A stretch of 63,098 nucleotides of DNA from an uncultured Clostridia bacterium (GCA_934486495.1 CAKSPW010000004.1:1-63098), one strand, 5' to 3'; positions 1-9,144 are shown, counted from the first letter of the stretch. A program made the numbers and translations. Notes: generated from the sequence alone by a model not told the origin.

Positions 1-73
1 GGGAGTGGCTCAGTGGTAGAGCGTCACCTTGCCAAGGTGAACGTCGCGAGTTCGAATCTCGTCTTCCGCTCCA
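1..73 (+). tRNA. tRNA-Gly (GCC), 5' end cut by window edge
   Basis: A cloverleaf can be drawn with D-arm GCTCAGTGGTAGAGC, anticodon loop TTGCCAA (anticodon GCC), T-loop TTCGAAT and an encoded CCA at 71-73. The 3' acceptor strand CTTCCGC expects a seven-base 5' strand, of which only the last five (GGGAG) are inside the window, so two bases are missing upstream. The copy-1 structured repeat starts five bases after the CCA, and its first hairpin with a T-run probably ends this transcript. Confidence 0.96.
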
Positions 74-78
74 AAAGA

Positions 79-358
79 GGCTGTTTAAAAGTCAATCGAC
101 TTTTTAAACAGCCTTATTTTTTTCCGGGGAATAGAAAAAAGCTTTGGAATCAACAAACTGAGCTAAAACTTTGGTTTTGGGATGCCGGAAGGCGCATATG
201 TATACGCCGAAAGGCGAGGTTTGTTGATAGTAAGAAAAGAAATAATTCTATGAAAAATCAAGTTTTCTGATTTTAATCTAAACCTAACTACAATTTGTAA
301 TACCTGCAATATGTGTTTTTGTTTCTTTTCTTGCGCTGCGGAGTTTTTTAACATCCCC
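79..358 (+). repeat. Structured dispersed repeat, copy 1 (about 280 bp)
   Basis: This segment is about 80% identical by eye to 37905-38197. It opens with a near-perfect hairpin (GGCTGTTTAAAA...TTTAAACAGCC, 79-113) followed by a T-run. A long stem follows (ATCAACAAAC pairing with GTTTGTTGAT) that encloses GGCG/CGCC. Next comes a small hairpin AAAATCA/TGATTTT near 252-273, and it ends with GAGTTTTTTAACATCCCC. The reverse complement of that end resembles the start (GGCTGTTTAAAAAGTC against GGATGTTAAAAAACTC), giving imperfect terminal inverted repeats. No ORF is shared by the copies. It resembles a MITE-like non-autonomous element or a structured RNA gene. I see no clear target-site duplication. 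Confidence 0.8.
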
Positions 359-373
359 TTTTTTTATTTTATA

Positions 374-402
374 TTGACATTTAAATGTTTTTGGTATATA
401 AT
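374..402 (+). promoter_or_regulatory. Promoter of the 1218-aa secreted protein gene
   Basis: TTGACA at 374-379 and TATAAT at 397-402 are separated by 17 bp, an ideal vegetative (sigma-A type) promoter. It lies 16 bp beyond the end of repeat copy 1 and 36 bp before the chosen start codon. Confidence 0.85.
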
Positions 403-438
403 ACAATTAATAATTTAATAAGACAAAGGAGGTACATT

Positions 439-3400
439 ATGAAAAAGAATCTGTGTATTCTGCTGTGCCTGAACATTTTTCTCAGCTGCTTCTCGGTTTC
501 GGTATCTGCATATGTCGACGAGGAATATAGCTTTACAGGAATAATCGACACGGTGGAATACAAAACAAAAAGCACAATAATTACATTTTCCGACAGGGAG
601 TATACCCGCTACGTAACAACTCGGTACACCATACCAAAATATGCCGACATATCATATTTTAAGGACGGAAAAACGGCATCGCTTTCGGATTTGACACACA
701 ACAGCGTATTCACGGTGTACTATAATGACGAACACTTAAATTACGCAGATAATGTCCGATTTGAAATCAGCACAAACACGGTATGCGGACAGCCGGAGTC
801 GATTGATTTCGATACCTGCACCATAAACGGCAAAGAATATACGTTTTGCGACTACGTGGACTATTTAAGTTCTGATACGCGTTATATTTTTACGCTCGAT
901 AAAAACGGAAAAATTGCAAAAGCGTCTCCCGATTATCAAAGCAGCAATTACGCCGTATTTGACAGTGCGCAAACTGATACGGACGGAGAAATACCCATTG
1001 CAAGGGTTAATATGGTCACGTTTGACGGAGAAAATAAAACGTTCGTGTGCGATAACGGAGAATTAATCGACCTTGTACTTCATATGAAAAACGGCAGTCT
1101 TGTAAATTATACATCGGACGGAGATAAGCTGACAAGTATCAAAGAAGAACTTTCCCGCCGTTTCGGGGGCAGAGTGTTCAATAAAAAAACAAGCTCCTTC
1201 GGCTCGGTTAAAATAGGCGAAAACACAAAAATACTAAATCTCATCGGCAATACGGCAAAAACCTTGTCATATAAAGATTTTTGCGACCAAAAGCAGTATT
1301 CTTTTGTATACAGCGGAGATTTGCTAAATGAGGACGGCTCCGTAGTTCTTCTTGCTTTGACGGGTGAAAATAACAATATTTTAAGAAGTGATTCGTTCGG
1401 AATAATATCGCAAAACAAAAACGGGGAGCTGACACTGACCGACAGACACAACCGTGCGACGGTTGTTAACGCATCGGAATATTCTGTCGGAGATATTGTT
1501 TCGTATTCAAAAAGCATTAACGGCGATATTATTATTAACTCGGTAATTTCTCTGCCGGCAATAACATGGCGTGGAATAAAATCAAGCGATGCCGCCGATC
1601 ATTTTTCCTCATTCGGAATCAACATTCACTCCGGCGTTCCCGAATGGGATTATTATGAGGATTCGGGTGTTTTGTTCGGAGAAATACAGGACTCGGGAAA
1701 CGGTTTTATAACAATAGGATATGAGCTGCCGCAAGGAGAGAAATATGAGATGTGCCTCAGGGCGGACGTAGACTGCCGCGTATTTAAATTCAACTGCGCA
1801 AATAAAACCGTATCTGAATCAAGCTTGGACGACATGACGCGCTCTTATGAAAACGATTTTAAAAACTATGCCGTTTTAAAGCTTTACAAGGGTAATGTGA
1901 CTGATGTTTGCTATATTCCGACAATCATTGCCCAGGAGAAGTTTAACAAGCAATATAAAGACTCAAACGCTGTCAAATTTGAATATAACGGCACAGACAA
2001 GGTGTTTGTCAAATATAACTTCCCAATTTTTGAAACACCGAAATTGTATGCAGCCGCATATTCGGGAGAACGTATGACGGACGTACGGCAGGTCGGCAAT
2101 GAACCGATTAAATTTAACACTCCGTCGGGCGAATCGTTAAGATTTTTTGCCATAGATAAAAACAATAAGCCGTACTCTGTGCCAGAACCATCGGAATTTA
2201 TTCACTCCGAGCAGCTTTACCTCAGCAAACCGCACTCCGTAACGTTAAAGGCTGCCGATATTGCGGAAGTGCAAAATAACACCTTAACCGCATCAAATTC
2301 AAAAATCTATAAGCTAAGCGAAGCTTTTTCCGTTTATATAAACGATTATTACATAAAATATGCAGATTTAAGCAAGTATATAAGCAGTGCGAGCGAGGTC
2401 ACGCTTGAGGATACATATTTTACGGGCAAATACGATACGGTAAAATTAAAGTGTCCCGTAACCGCAAGGGTAAGCAAAGTACAAATACAAGGCTCACTCG
2501 CCAAAATATATTTTGACAATTCACCGTCCGTTACGCTGTACCTTGATGATTATCACAGCTATAAGCTTATAAAGGACGATGCGCCCGCAAGCATTGGAGA
2601 TATAGCGGCCGGCGATATTTTGACGCTTTATTATAACACAGCCGAAGATTTTGTACAGTCAAAAAACGCAATAATTTGCATAAACACACCCTTTGAGGCA
2701 AAAATAAGTGATTATTCATATGCAGAAAACGGTAAAAATGTAACGATTAACGGAAAAGAATATTTTCTTCCGAGTGCCGTTTCACAATCCGTACCGATGT
2801 ACAATCTGATATTTGCGGCAGATGCCGAAAACAATATTGTGGATATTTCCGAAATTGACAGTGACGAAAAGAACTACGGAATTATTGATAAGGTATGGAG
2901 AAATTCCGATGACGATTATATGATAAGACTTATAACGAAAAACGGGGAAAGAACGGGATATACCGTTTCTGCGGCTGAAAGCTATGAAAAAGCAATGAGC
3001 ATTGCATATAAATCCGAATACACTCTAAATGATATCAATGACAGAATTGCAACGTATGATTTAAATTCAAAAAACCAGATTACAAGCATCCGTACGGTTA
3101 ATTCCGTTTACAAATCGGGGGCCGTTTATTCCGGCAACAGATTTCAGTCGGAAAAGCTGAGCGAAAATGCAGCTATGATAAGCTTGTGCGCTATGCGCGA
3201 GGGAGATTGGAATGATGTAGACAACTATTTATCAAGCGATATTAAAAGCGCACAATCGGACGATTTGACAAACGAAAAAGCATATAACGTTATTCTTGCG
3301 GATAAAAGTCCCAATACCGGGGAATATAGATTTGCAATTATTTTAAGCGGACTTGCCGACGGTGATTTGAGCTGTGACACTCATTTTTCGGTGTTTGACT

Positions 3401-4095
3401 ACCATACAGCCGTAACCGATGAGAATATGCAGGTAAAGGACGTAATATCACTTCTGACGGCAAACCCGAACGTTATGCAGGAAAAATTCACGACTGATGA
3501 AAACACCGCATTCAAAGGCTATAACGAACCGAACAAGCTTTTAAAGGGCGATCTGCTTGTAAACGGAATAAGCAAAAAGCAAAGCATTTTAATGTCTGCG
3601 CTTGTTTTCTCACCGCAGTCACTCTTTGACCGTAACAAAAGAATTACGCTTGAAAAAGCTGAAGAATTCTTATCATCATATCCGAAAAACAAAAACGGCG
3701 GTTTGGCAACGCTTGATTTGTGGAATAAGAACACAAGCATTTATACATACTTCGGAATACCGGTAAAAAAATCGGAGTACTCCATGGAGATTGCGGATAT
3801 TTCCAAAAATCAAAACGGCGAATATGTATCCGCTGACTCGATACAATTTAATACAGACCCGAATAACATTAATGTATTTGTGCTTGATGTTACCGACGGT
3901 GATATGATTTATAAAGGAAAATATGCCGATATTGACGCCGTATATATTCCACAGGGATGTATAGACGATAATGACAGCTATTTGTGGAGCAAAACAAACG
4001 AATATTACGACGGTGAATTTTATCCGGGATATGTTTTCTGCAAAGCAGTTGACGGCGAAATAACGGATATATACTACATAATGCCGAAAGAATAA
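439..4095 (+). CDS. Large secreted protein of repeated beta-rich modules, function unknown
   Basis: The protein has 1218 aa. The start at 439 is chosen because AAAGGAGGT lies just upstream (425-433) and the product then begins with a classical signal peptide (MKKNLCILLCLNIFLSCF, then SVSVSAY). The upstream in-frame ATG at 385 lies inside the promoter and is rejected. After the signal peptide I see no membrane anchor, sortase motif or SLH domain. The chain appears to be built from several loosely similar modules of about 90-150 residues. Each opens with a phrase such as GIIDxV or GIIS and closes with one such as GDIxxYYN or GDIVSYS before a short N-x-I strand. The pattern NGKEYxF/L recurs. This suggests a string of small beta-barrels or sandwiches acting at the cell surface. 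I do not recognise the family. The gene is monocistronic, with a strong terminator after it. Confidence 0.9.
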   Translation: MKKNLCILLCLNIFLSCFSVSVSAYVDEEYSFTGIIDTVEYKTKSTIITFSDREYTRYVTTRYTIPKYADISYFKDGKTASLSDLTHNSVFTVYYNDEHLNYADNVRFEISTNTVCGQPESIDFDTCTINGKEYTFCDYVDYLSSDTRYIFTLDKNGKIAKASPDYQSSNYAVFDSAQTDTDGEIPIARVNMVTFDGENKTFVCDNGELIDLVLHMKNGSLVNYTSDGDKLTSIKEELSRRFGGRVFNKKTSSFGSVKIGENTKILNLIGNTAKTLSYKDFCDQKQYSFVYSGDLLNEDGSVVLLALTGENNNILRSDSFGIISQNKNGELTLTDRHNRATVVNASEYSVGDIVSYSKSINGDIIINSVISLPAITWRGIKSSDAADHFSSFGINIHSGVPEWDYYEDSGVLFGEIQDSGNGFITIGYELPQGEKYEMCLRADVDCRVFKFNCANKTVSESSLDDMTRSYENDFKNYAVLKLYKGNVTDVCYIPTIIAQEKFNKQYKDSNAVKFEYNGTDKVFVKYNFPIFETPKLYAAAYSGERMTDVRQVGNEPIKFNTPSGESLRFFAIDKNNKPYSVPEPSEFIHSEQLYLSKPHSVTLKAADIAEVQNNTLTASNSKIYKLSEAFSVYINDYYIKYADLSKYISSASEVTLEDTYFTGKYDTVKLKCPVTARVSKVQIQGSLAKIYFDNSPSVTLYLDDYHSYKLIKDDAPASIGDIAAGDILTLYYNTAEDFVQSKNAIICINTPFEAKISDYSYAENGKNVTINGKEYFLPSAVSQSVPMYNLIFAADAENNIVDISEIDSDEKNYGIIDKVWRNSDDDYMIRLITKNGERTGYTVSAAESYEKAMSIAYKSEYTLNDINDRIATYDLNSKNQITSIRTVNSVYKSGAVYSGNRFQSEKLSENAAMISLCAMREGDWNDVDNYLSSDIKSAQSDDLTNEKAYNVILADKSPNTGEYRFAIILSGLADGDLSCDTHFSVFDYHTAVTDENMQVKDVISLLTANPNVMQEKFTTDENTAFKGYNEPNKLLKGDLLVNGISKKQSILMSALVFSPQSLFDRNKRITLEKAEEFLSSYPKNKNGGLATLDLWNKNTSIYTYFGIPVKKSEYSMEIADISKNQNGEYVSADSIQFNTDPNNINVFVLDVTDGDMIYKGKYADIDAVYIPQGCIDDNDSYLWSKTNEYYDGEFYPGYVFCKAVDGEITDIYYIMPKE

Positions 4096-4100
4096 TTACT

Positions 4101-4142
4101 CTGCCCGTGCCTTGTATTAAAAGGTGCGGGCAGATATTTTTT
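4101..4142 (+). terminator. Rho-independent terminator after the 1218-aa protein gene
   Basis: CTGCCCGtgCCTT pairs with AAGGtgCGGGCAG and is followed by TATTTTTTG. It starts 5 bp after the stop codon. Confidence 0.85.
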
Positions 4143-4215
4143 GTTCACAAAAAGTACCGATACGTCATAGTATACAAACAGATGAGGCAGTAAGCCTCGG
4201 GAAGGGAGAGTACAT

Positions 4216-4404
4216 ATGATTGGCGAAAAGCTGATGTCGGGAATTAATATGTCCGCCGCCGTATGCAAAAACTGCTGCACGCTTGTGCTCGGATTCAGTC
4301 TCGGAACGGTTATAGGGCTATTTCTCCCGTCCGGATTTGTTGCATTTTTAGCCGCTGCGGTTTTGGCGGCAATGGCGTATTTATGCTTGTCAAAGCAAAG
4401 ATAG
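4216..4404 (+). CDS. Small membrane peptide upstream of spoVM
   Basis: This 62-aa product is preceded by a good ribosome binding site (GGGAAGGGAG, 4199-4208). Its N-terminal third is polar and carries three cysteines (VCKNCCTLV). The rest forms one or two hydrophobic segments (about residues 22-58) with a glycine hinge, ending in KQR. I do not recognise a family. It sits 16 bp upstream of the SpoVM-like ORF, after its own intergenic region, so the two are probably co-transcribed. A role in sporulation is an inference from that pairing only. Five bases upstream of the RBS a small hairpin GAGGC/GCCTC precedes the gene. Confidence 0.65.
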   Translation: MIGEKLMSGINMSAAVCKNCCTLVLGFSLGTVIGLFLPSGFVAFLAAAVLAAMAYLCLSKQR

Positions 4405-4420
4405 AAAGGAATGGTGTTTT

Positions 4421-4489
4421 ATGAAAATTGTGGTCTATAAGCTGCCCAAATCGTTGTCGGGAATAGTTAAGAGAATACTTAAGATTTGA
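4421..4489 (+). CDS. spoVM: SpoVM-like stage V sporulation micropeptide (22 aa)
   Basis: The reading frame is ATG...TGA with 22 codons and AAAGGA 11 bases upstream. The product starts MKIVVYKLPKSLSG and ends IVKRILKI. Compared from memory with Bacillus subtilis SpoVM (26 aa), it shares M1, K2, K7, L8, P9, K10, L12, G14, I15, V16 and L20, including the kink-forming Pro9. In B. subtilis SpoVM is an amphipathic helix that recognises the convex forespore membrane, anchors the coat ATPase SpoIVA and is made in the mother cell. The helix here ends four residues earlier and is strongly basic at its C-terminus. It follows the 62-aa membrane peptide and is followed directly by a strong terminator. It is short enough to be skipped by automatic annotation. 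Confidence 0.85.
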   Translation: MKIVVYKLPKSLSGIVKRILKI

Positions 4490-4494
4490 AAAAC

Positions 4495-4529
4495 GGGGCA
4501 GTAAAGCGGATTTTGCTTTACTGCCCCTG
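4495..4529. terminator. Bidirectional terminator between spoVM and the beta-helix protein gene
   Basis: GGGGCAGTAAAGC pairs with GCTTTACTGCCCC around a GGATTTT loop. It lies between the convergent ends of spoVM (+) and the 1496-aa gene (-). A-rich sequence on the left and T/A-rich sequence on the right allow it to act on both strands. Confidence 0.8.
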
Positions 4530-4532
4530 AAT

Positions 4533-7500
4533 TTATTTAATTATTGTTGCCTTCTTAAGCGGTGAATAATTCATATCCCATATAAAAAGCTTAACTGTTT
4601 TCGTTTTTTCGGGATTTGTAATTTCAGGTTTTTTACCCGTAAACGAAAGCTGACTCGAAAGCGCAAGCGTTTTTTGATAGCTCTGTGCATTTACAAGATT
4701 TTTGTCAGCGTCGTACTCCGCAACCGCAACAAATGCGTCTATGCCGTTTGAATAGTAGTTGTTGGTAATCTTCAAATCAATCGTATTATCGCTCTGAACA
4801 ATTGCCGATACCGATATTTTTTCGCCGCAGTCGAAGCCGTAGACCCCACTTTGCACCTCTCCGCCGAAATCGTTTGACGTATTCTTTGCGGTTACTCTCC
4901 AATAATACCTTGTTCCGTCTGCTTTCGGGAGGGTTATATCGGCATAATTGTAATAGCACTCCTGACTTGCGACAATGTTTGAAAAGTTACTGTTATCGGA
5001 AACCTCTACTATGTACTTTGTCGCATATGCAATATCGTTCCATACAAAGTGAATGTTTGCCGAATCCACAACCTCACCGTTATACGGCGCTGTAAGAGTA
5101 AGGCTTTGCGCAGGCAAGCTGTTACCGCTTATAATTCCAATCGAATTAATGTCAAAATCCTCGTTTAAAACGCCGAGAGAGCCGTATTTAGACGAATTTT
5201 TAACTCTGTAATCGCCGTTCGACGGATTAACAAATACGTCATACGAGCTTTCCTCCTTGTTGTTTGTAACGTTGCTGTTGCCCGATGATGTAGCATTGCT
5301 TATAGTGTTGTTTCCACCGTCCACCGACAAGTTATTCTTAATAACATTCAGCTTGTAAAGGCTGTTGTTTCCAAGCCAGCCTCCGTACAAATCCGAGCTT
5401 GTTATTTTGCTAAGATTCGGATATGTGCTGTAATAAAGCTGTTCATTTGCAATGTGTCCGCCAAATGTTTTTTGTTCGGTATTTGTATTGCTTGCCGCAA
5501 CGTTCGCAAATGACTGCTGTTTAAAGTACCAGTGCTTTTGACTGAGTTTTACGGAAATATTATTGCTGAAATTATTATCAACGCCGTTTGTGTAAATGTC
5601 CATTTCCGCATTTACGATAATATTTTTCTCCGCCGTTATACCCGACTGACCGTCATCCCAGTAAATAGCCGGAATATGCTTAAAGTTAAGCTTTTGAGTA
5701 CTTAAAACATCGTGTATGTAGTTGTGGGATATAACACTTCCGCGCTGAAGCGTATTTCTTCCGCAGTAAATAATGCCCGTATCGTCCGATTCCTGACGTG
5801 CGTTGTAAAATTCGTTATAGGCTATTGTGTGATCGTTTCCGTAATGTCTTATCGCCTGAAATGCGGTACGGCTTATGCTGTTGTTTAAAACGGAATTTCC
5901 GCAGCCTTTTACGAGTATTGCGTCATAGTTGCATATCTTATCGGAAATGCGGCTTAATATACAGTTTTTGATAACGTTGTTTCCTTTTGCGAGCGTGTCA
6001 ACATTTCCGCCGTCAAGCACAGCTGCATGACCGCCTATGTTATAGAAAATACAATCCGATATTTCGCAGTTGTAAGCGGCGTCTATAAACTGACGCTGCC
6101 AATAATCCCTGTCTGTTTCGGCATAAACCGAACCTGTCATTTTAATGGCATCAACGCCGATATCCGTAAACGTACAGCCTTTAAAGTTTACGTTTTCGCT
6201 GTCCGTCATAGTAACGGCATTGCCTCTTGTTTTTGTAAACTCTATGTTTTTAAATGTCACATTTTTAAGATTTCGCAGCTCAAGCATAGAACTTATAAGC
6301 ATGGATAACTCAAGCTTTTCGCCGTCATTGTGCGGCATATAGTAGTAAAGCTTCATTGAGTTTTTGTCGATATACCATTCTCCCGGAACATCTATTTCTT
6401 CAAGGAGATTAAACACTTTATAGCGGTGAGTTATATCCGATCTGCCTTCTTTCATATAGAAGTTGCTGTCCGTTTTAACGTTTATCGTTTTACCGCTCGT
6501 ATCGACGGAATCGCCCGGAAGTCTTACATATTGATAATCCCACATAAGATATCCGCCGACCCACCAATCCTTTGCCGCACTCCAACGGCTCGGGTCGTTC
6601 TCTGAATAACCGAATGATGAGCTTGATTTAAATTTCCATGTTGTATAGTTTGCTCTGCCGTTCGGCCACTCCGAAAGCGGCTGTTCATTGCCTCCCAAAT
6701 AAAGCGCCGGATACTCCCAATATCCGCAAAGCTGCTGTGCGGACGGCTCTGCTTCAAGTTCCGACAGCGCATACGGAAGATTTTGAGTGTTTAAATCAAT
6801 TTCGTAAACCTTGTCCCGAACGTTTTCTTTAAGTCTTGACAAAACAGTCTCATCGGTCACCTTTTTCGCCGCTGTAATATCAAGACTTGCCGCACCGCTG
6901 AAAATAACCTTTTCTCCCTGTTCGGCACGGTATATTACGCTGTATCCGTCATTTGCGCTGTCCGCTGATGAGAAGCTTATCGTGCTGTCAAACTTATATT
7001 CTCCTCCTCTGAATACAACATCATATGACGAATCGGGGTCGGACGCTTTAAGCGCATTTACTTTATTCTTCGCTCCCGAAATTGTTTTGAGCGGATTTGC
7101 ATAAGTACCGGAATTTGCGTCATCTCCGTCATTTGACACGTAAATCGTCTTATGACTGTCCTTTGAAAGACCGATTGAGCTTACAAGCCCGTATGTATCG
7201 TTTGCGGCAACAATAATCATATTGTCCGCATTTTGTATACTTTCGACTTTAACGTGCGCTCCGTTTTGCGTTTTTGTGATAATAACGCCCGGTATTGCCT
7301 CTGTTCTTTCATTATTAAGACAGTACCATTTTATATCCTGGGCAAGCGTACCCTTTATACCGAGCTGATTTACAACCTCGGCACTGATGTCAAATTCGTC
7401 ACCGACATTTATTGTGTCCTTCTTTTCACATTTAAGAAGTACGCAATACGGTACCTCCTCTGCAAAATAAATCGAATCCTTGTCGCATACATCAATATCA

Positions 7501-9023
7501 AAACCGCTGCCCGGCAAAGAACCTGTCGGCAGTCCGCAGTAAACGGCATTCGAGTATATACCGAGAGCATTATTGTTGTATGTAGCCGGGAGCGTAAGTG
7601 TATCTTTAAAATCCTGCCATTCGGACGTTAATGTCATACCTGCTTTCCCGTAGGTGTTTGATGTAATTACATGTGCAGGGTCCCATGTATCGTTCATTGC
7701 GATACCGAATGCAGCCGTACTGCTCGTGCCATATTTTCTGACTCTTGCGCCGAACACGTATGTCTTACCGGCTTCACCCACAAATCCGAGAGGTTTTGCC
7801 GGTGCGTTAAGCTCAAATGCACCGAAATGTCCGCTTTTTGTATCGGGAACAAGATTACTTGAGCCTGTGTACTCAAATCTGTTAAAATTCTTGCCGTTTT
7901 CGTTTTGCGTGCCGTCCCAGGTAATCGGAACGCAGTTTCTCTGAAGATACTCTCCGCCGTGACCCGAAGATGCATTAGGGATTAAGTTGTTGGGAATTGC
8001 GTTTATTTTGTCTTCAAGACTGTTTTTCTCATATGCTATTTTAACAGTGCGCACAAGCTCTGGATATTTTGCCGATTTTGCGGCTATTATATATTCTCCG
8101 CTTTCAAGCAATGCGTTAAAGTTAGCTGTTACACTGCCGTCACCGTTATCGCTGAATGTAATCTTGTCTTCAAATGCGCTCCTGTCACCCTTAACGGCAT
8201 ACCAATTGATTGTTTGGTCAAGACCGCCTTTTATACCTATTTGGTTTATAATACATGAGGACAGATTAATTGAGTTCTTGTTTGTCACAACAGTATTGCC
8301 GTCTGTTTCGAGCAAAATGTTATAAGGCTGCTCCTCTGCAACGTAAAACGAATCCTTATTCGACACGTCAACGCTGAAAGATGTATCCTTCGGCATATTC
8401 TTTGCAAGACCTAAATAAATTCGCTTGTAATATCCGCCGCTAAGGTTTGACGGCACCGCTGTTTCAATATAATCATCGGGCAAAGTAATTGACGCCTTAA
8501 ACTCTTTCCAATCGTTTCCGGTGACAGCCATACCGTCTTTCCCGTACTCGTTTGTGTATATAATCTTTGACCAGCTCCACGTAGAATTCATCGACGCACC
8601 GAAATAAGGTGTTTCCGAGCTGCCGTTATTTTTAATGCGTGCCGAAATAACATATGTTTTTCCGCTTTCAACCTCAAAATCAAGCTTGTATCTGTCGTCA
8701 CGAGGAGGACTTATTTCAAATCCTTCAAATCCGAATTGCGACGGTGAACCGCTGATTTTAAATCCGTCATATTCGTCCTTAACATACCATTTTATCAATT
8801 TTTCTTCGGGATATCGATCATAAGTAAGAGTTGCGTTATTGTTTATACAAAGATAAGTAAATCCGTCGATATGCGTCGGGTCAATAACATTCGGATACTT
8901 TTCCGGCGGCGCATAGTCTGTCAGGCTCGAAATATCCGTACCCGACGCAAAAACCGTAATGTCGGCCGAAAAAATATTAAATGCCATAAGCATAGCCAAT
9001 GCGGTCGATAATATTCTTTTCAT
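4533..9023 (-). CDS. Secreted right-handed beta-helix protein with two carbohydrate-binding-like modules (glycosidase or lyase candidate)
   Basis: The protein has 1496 aa, begins with a signal peptide (MKRILSTALAMLMAFNIF...) and is preceded by AGGAGGT. Two homologous modules of about 150 residues (around 80-230 and 380-530) share phrases such as KTYV-GARxxxxG and NTYGKAGM and end in a TLP motif. They look like CBM4/9-type jelly rolls. From about residue 625 the motif YVSNDGDDANSGTYANPLKT starts a right-handed parallel beta-helix. It includes the LYLGG-x-x-Q-P-L-S-E-W-P segment known from GH141-like and related enzymes and many N-x-I repeat rungs. A fibronectin-like segment (about 1315-1385, ending YYWRVTAKN) and a final small domain containing FIWDMNYSPL close the chain. 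A role in attacking plant polysaccharide such as pectin is inferred from the fold. I cannot assign catalytic residues or substrate. Confidence 0.8.
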   Translation of the reverse strand: MKRILSTALAMLMAFNIFSADITVFASGTDISSLTDYAPPEKYPNVIDPTHIDGFTYLCINNNATLTYDRYPEEKLIKWYVKDEYDGFKISGSPSQFGFEGFEISPPRDDRYKLDFEVESGKTYVISARIKNNGSSETPYFGASMNSTWSWSKIIYTNEYGKDGMAVTGNDWKEFKASITLPDDYIETAVPSNLSGGYYKRIYLGLAKNMPKDTSFSVDVSNKDSFYVAEEQPYNILLETDGNTVVTNKNSINLSSCIINQIGIKGGLDQTINWYAVKGDRSAFEDKITFSDNGDGSVTANFNALLESGEYIIAAKSAKYPELVRTVKIAYEKNSLEDKINAIPNNLIPNASSGHGGEYLQRNCVPITWDGTQNENGKNFNRFEYTGSSNLVPDTKSGHFGAFELNAPAKPLGFVGEAGKTYVFGARVRKYGTSSTAAFGIAMNDTWDPAHVITSNTYGKAGMTLTSEWQDFKDTLTLPATYNNNALGIYSNAVYCGLPTGSLPGSGFDIDVCDKDSIYFAEEVPYCVLLKCEKKDTINVGDEFDISAEVVNQLGIKGTLAQDIKWYCLNNERTEAIPGVIITKTQNGAHVKVESIQNADNMIIVAANDTYGLVSSIGLSKDSHKTIYVSNDGDDANSGTYANPLKTISGAKNKVNALKASDPDSSYDVVFRGGEYKFDSTISFSSADSANDGYSVIYRAEQGEKVIFSGAASLDITAAKKVTDETVLSRLKENVRDKVYEIDLNTQNLPYALSELEAEPSAQQLCGYWEYPALYLGGNEQPLSEWPNGRANYTTWKFKSSSSFGYSENDPSRWSAAKDWWVGGYLMWDYQYVRLPGDSVDTSGKTINVKTDSNFYMKEGRSDITHRYKVFNLLEEIDVPGEWYIDKNSMKLYYYMPHNDGEKLELSMLISSMLELRNLKNVTFKNIEFTKTRGNAVTMTDSENVNFKGCTFTDIGVDAIKMTGSVYAETDRDYWQRQFIDAAYNCEISDCIFYNIGGHAAVLDGGNVDTLAKGNNVIKNCILSRISDKICNYDAILVKGCGNSVLNNSISRTAFQAIRHYGNDHTIAYNEFYNARQESDDTGIIYCGRNTLQRGSVISHNYIHDVLSTQKLNFKHIPAIYWDDGQSGITAEKNIIVNAEMDIYTNGVDNNFSNNISVKLSQKHWYFKQQSFANVAASNTNTEQKTFGGHIANEQLYYSTYPNLSKITSSDLYGGWLGNNSLYKLNVIKNNLSVDGGNNTISNATSSGNSNVTNNKEESSYDVFVNPSNGDYRVKNSSKYGSLGVLNEDFDINSIGIISGNSLPAQSLTLTAPYNGEVVDSANIHFVWNDIAYATKYIVEVSDNSNFSNIVASQECYYNYADITLPKADGTRYYWRVTAKNTSNDFGGEVQSGVYGFDCGEKISVSAIVQSDNTIDLKITNNYYSNGIDAFVAVAEYDADKNLVNAQSYQKTLALSSQLSFTGKKPEITNPEKTKTVKLFIWDMNYSPLKKATIIK

Positions 9024-9073
9024 TCAGAAGACCTCCTGTCCCATGTTAAAAATAAATAAGTACCTCTGTTTTA

Positions 9074-9102
9074 ATTGTATCATATTTATAACAAATTCAC
9101 AA
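9074..9102 (-). promoter_or_regulatory. Promoter of the beta-helix protein gene
   Basis: Read on the minus strand, TTGTGA and TACAAT are separated by 17 bp, 51 bp upstream of the start codon. Confidence 0.6.
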
Positions 9103-9144
9103 TATCAAAAAAAGCACTTTTTCATAGCCCGAAATGCTGATTAA

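Noticed and set aside
385..438. Upstream start of the 1218-aa protein gene
   Set aside because: The ATG at 385 lies between the -35 and -10 boxes and would put 18 residues before the signal peptide.
7233..7631. 132-codon open frame opposite the beta-helix protein gene
   Set aside because: A shadow of the minus-strand coding sequence with no start signal.
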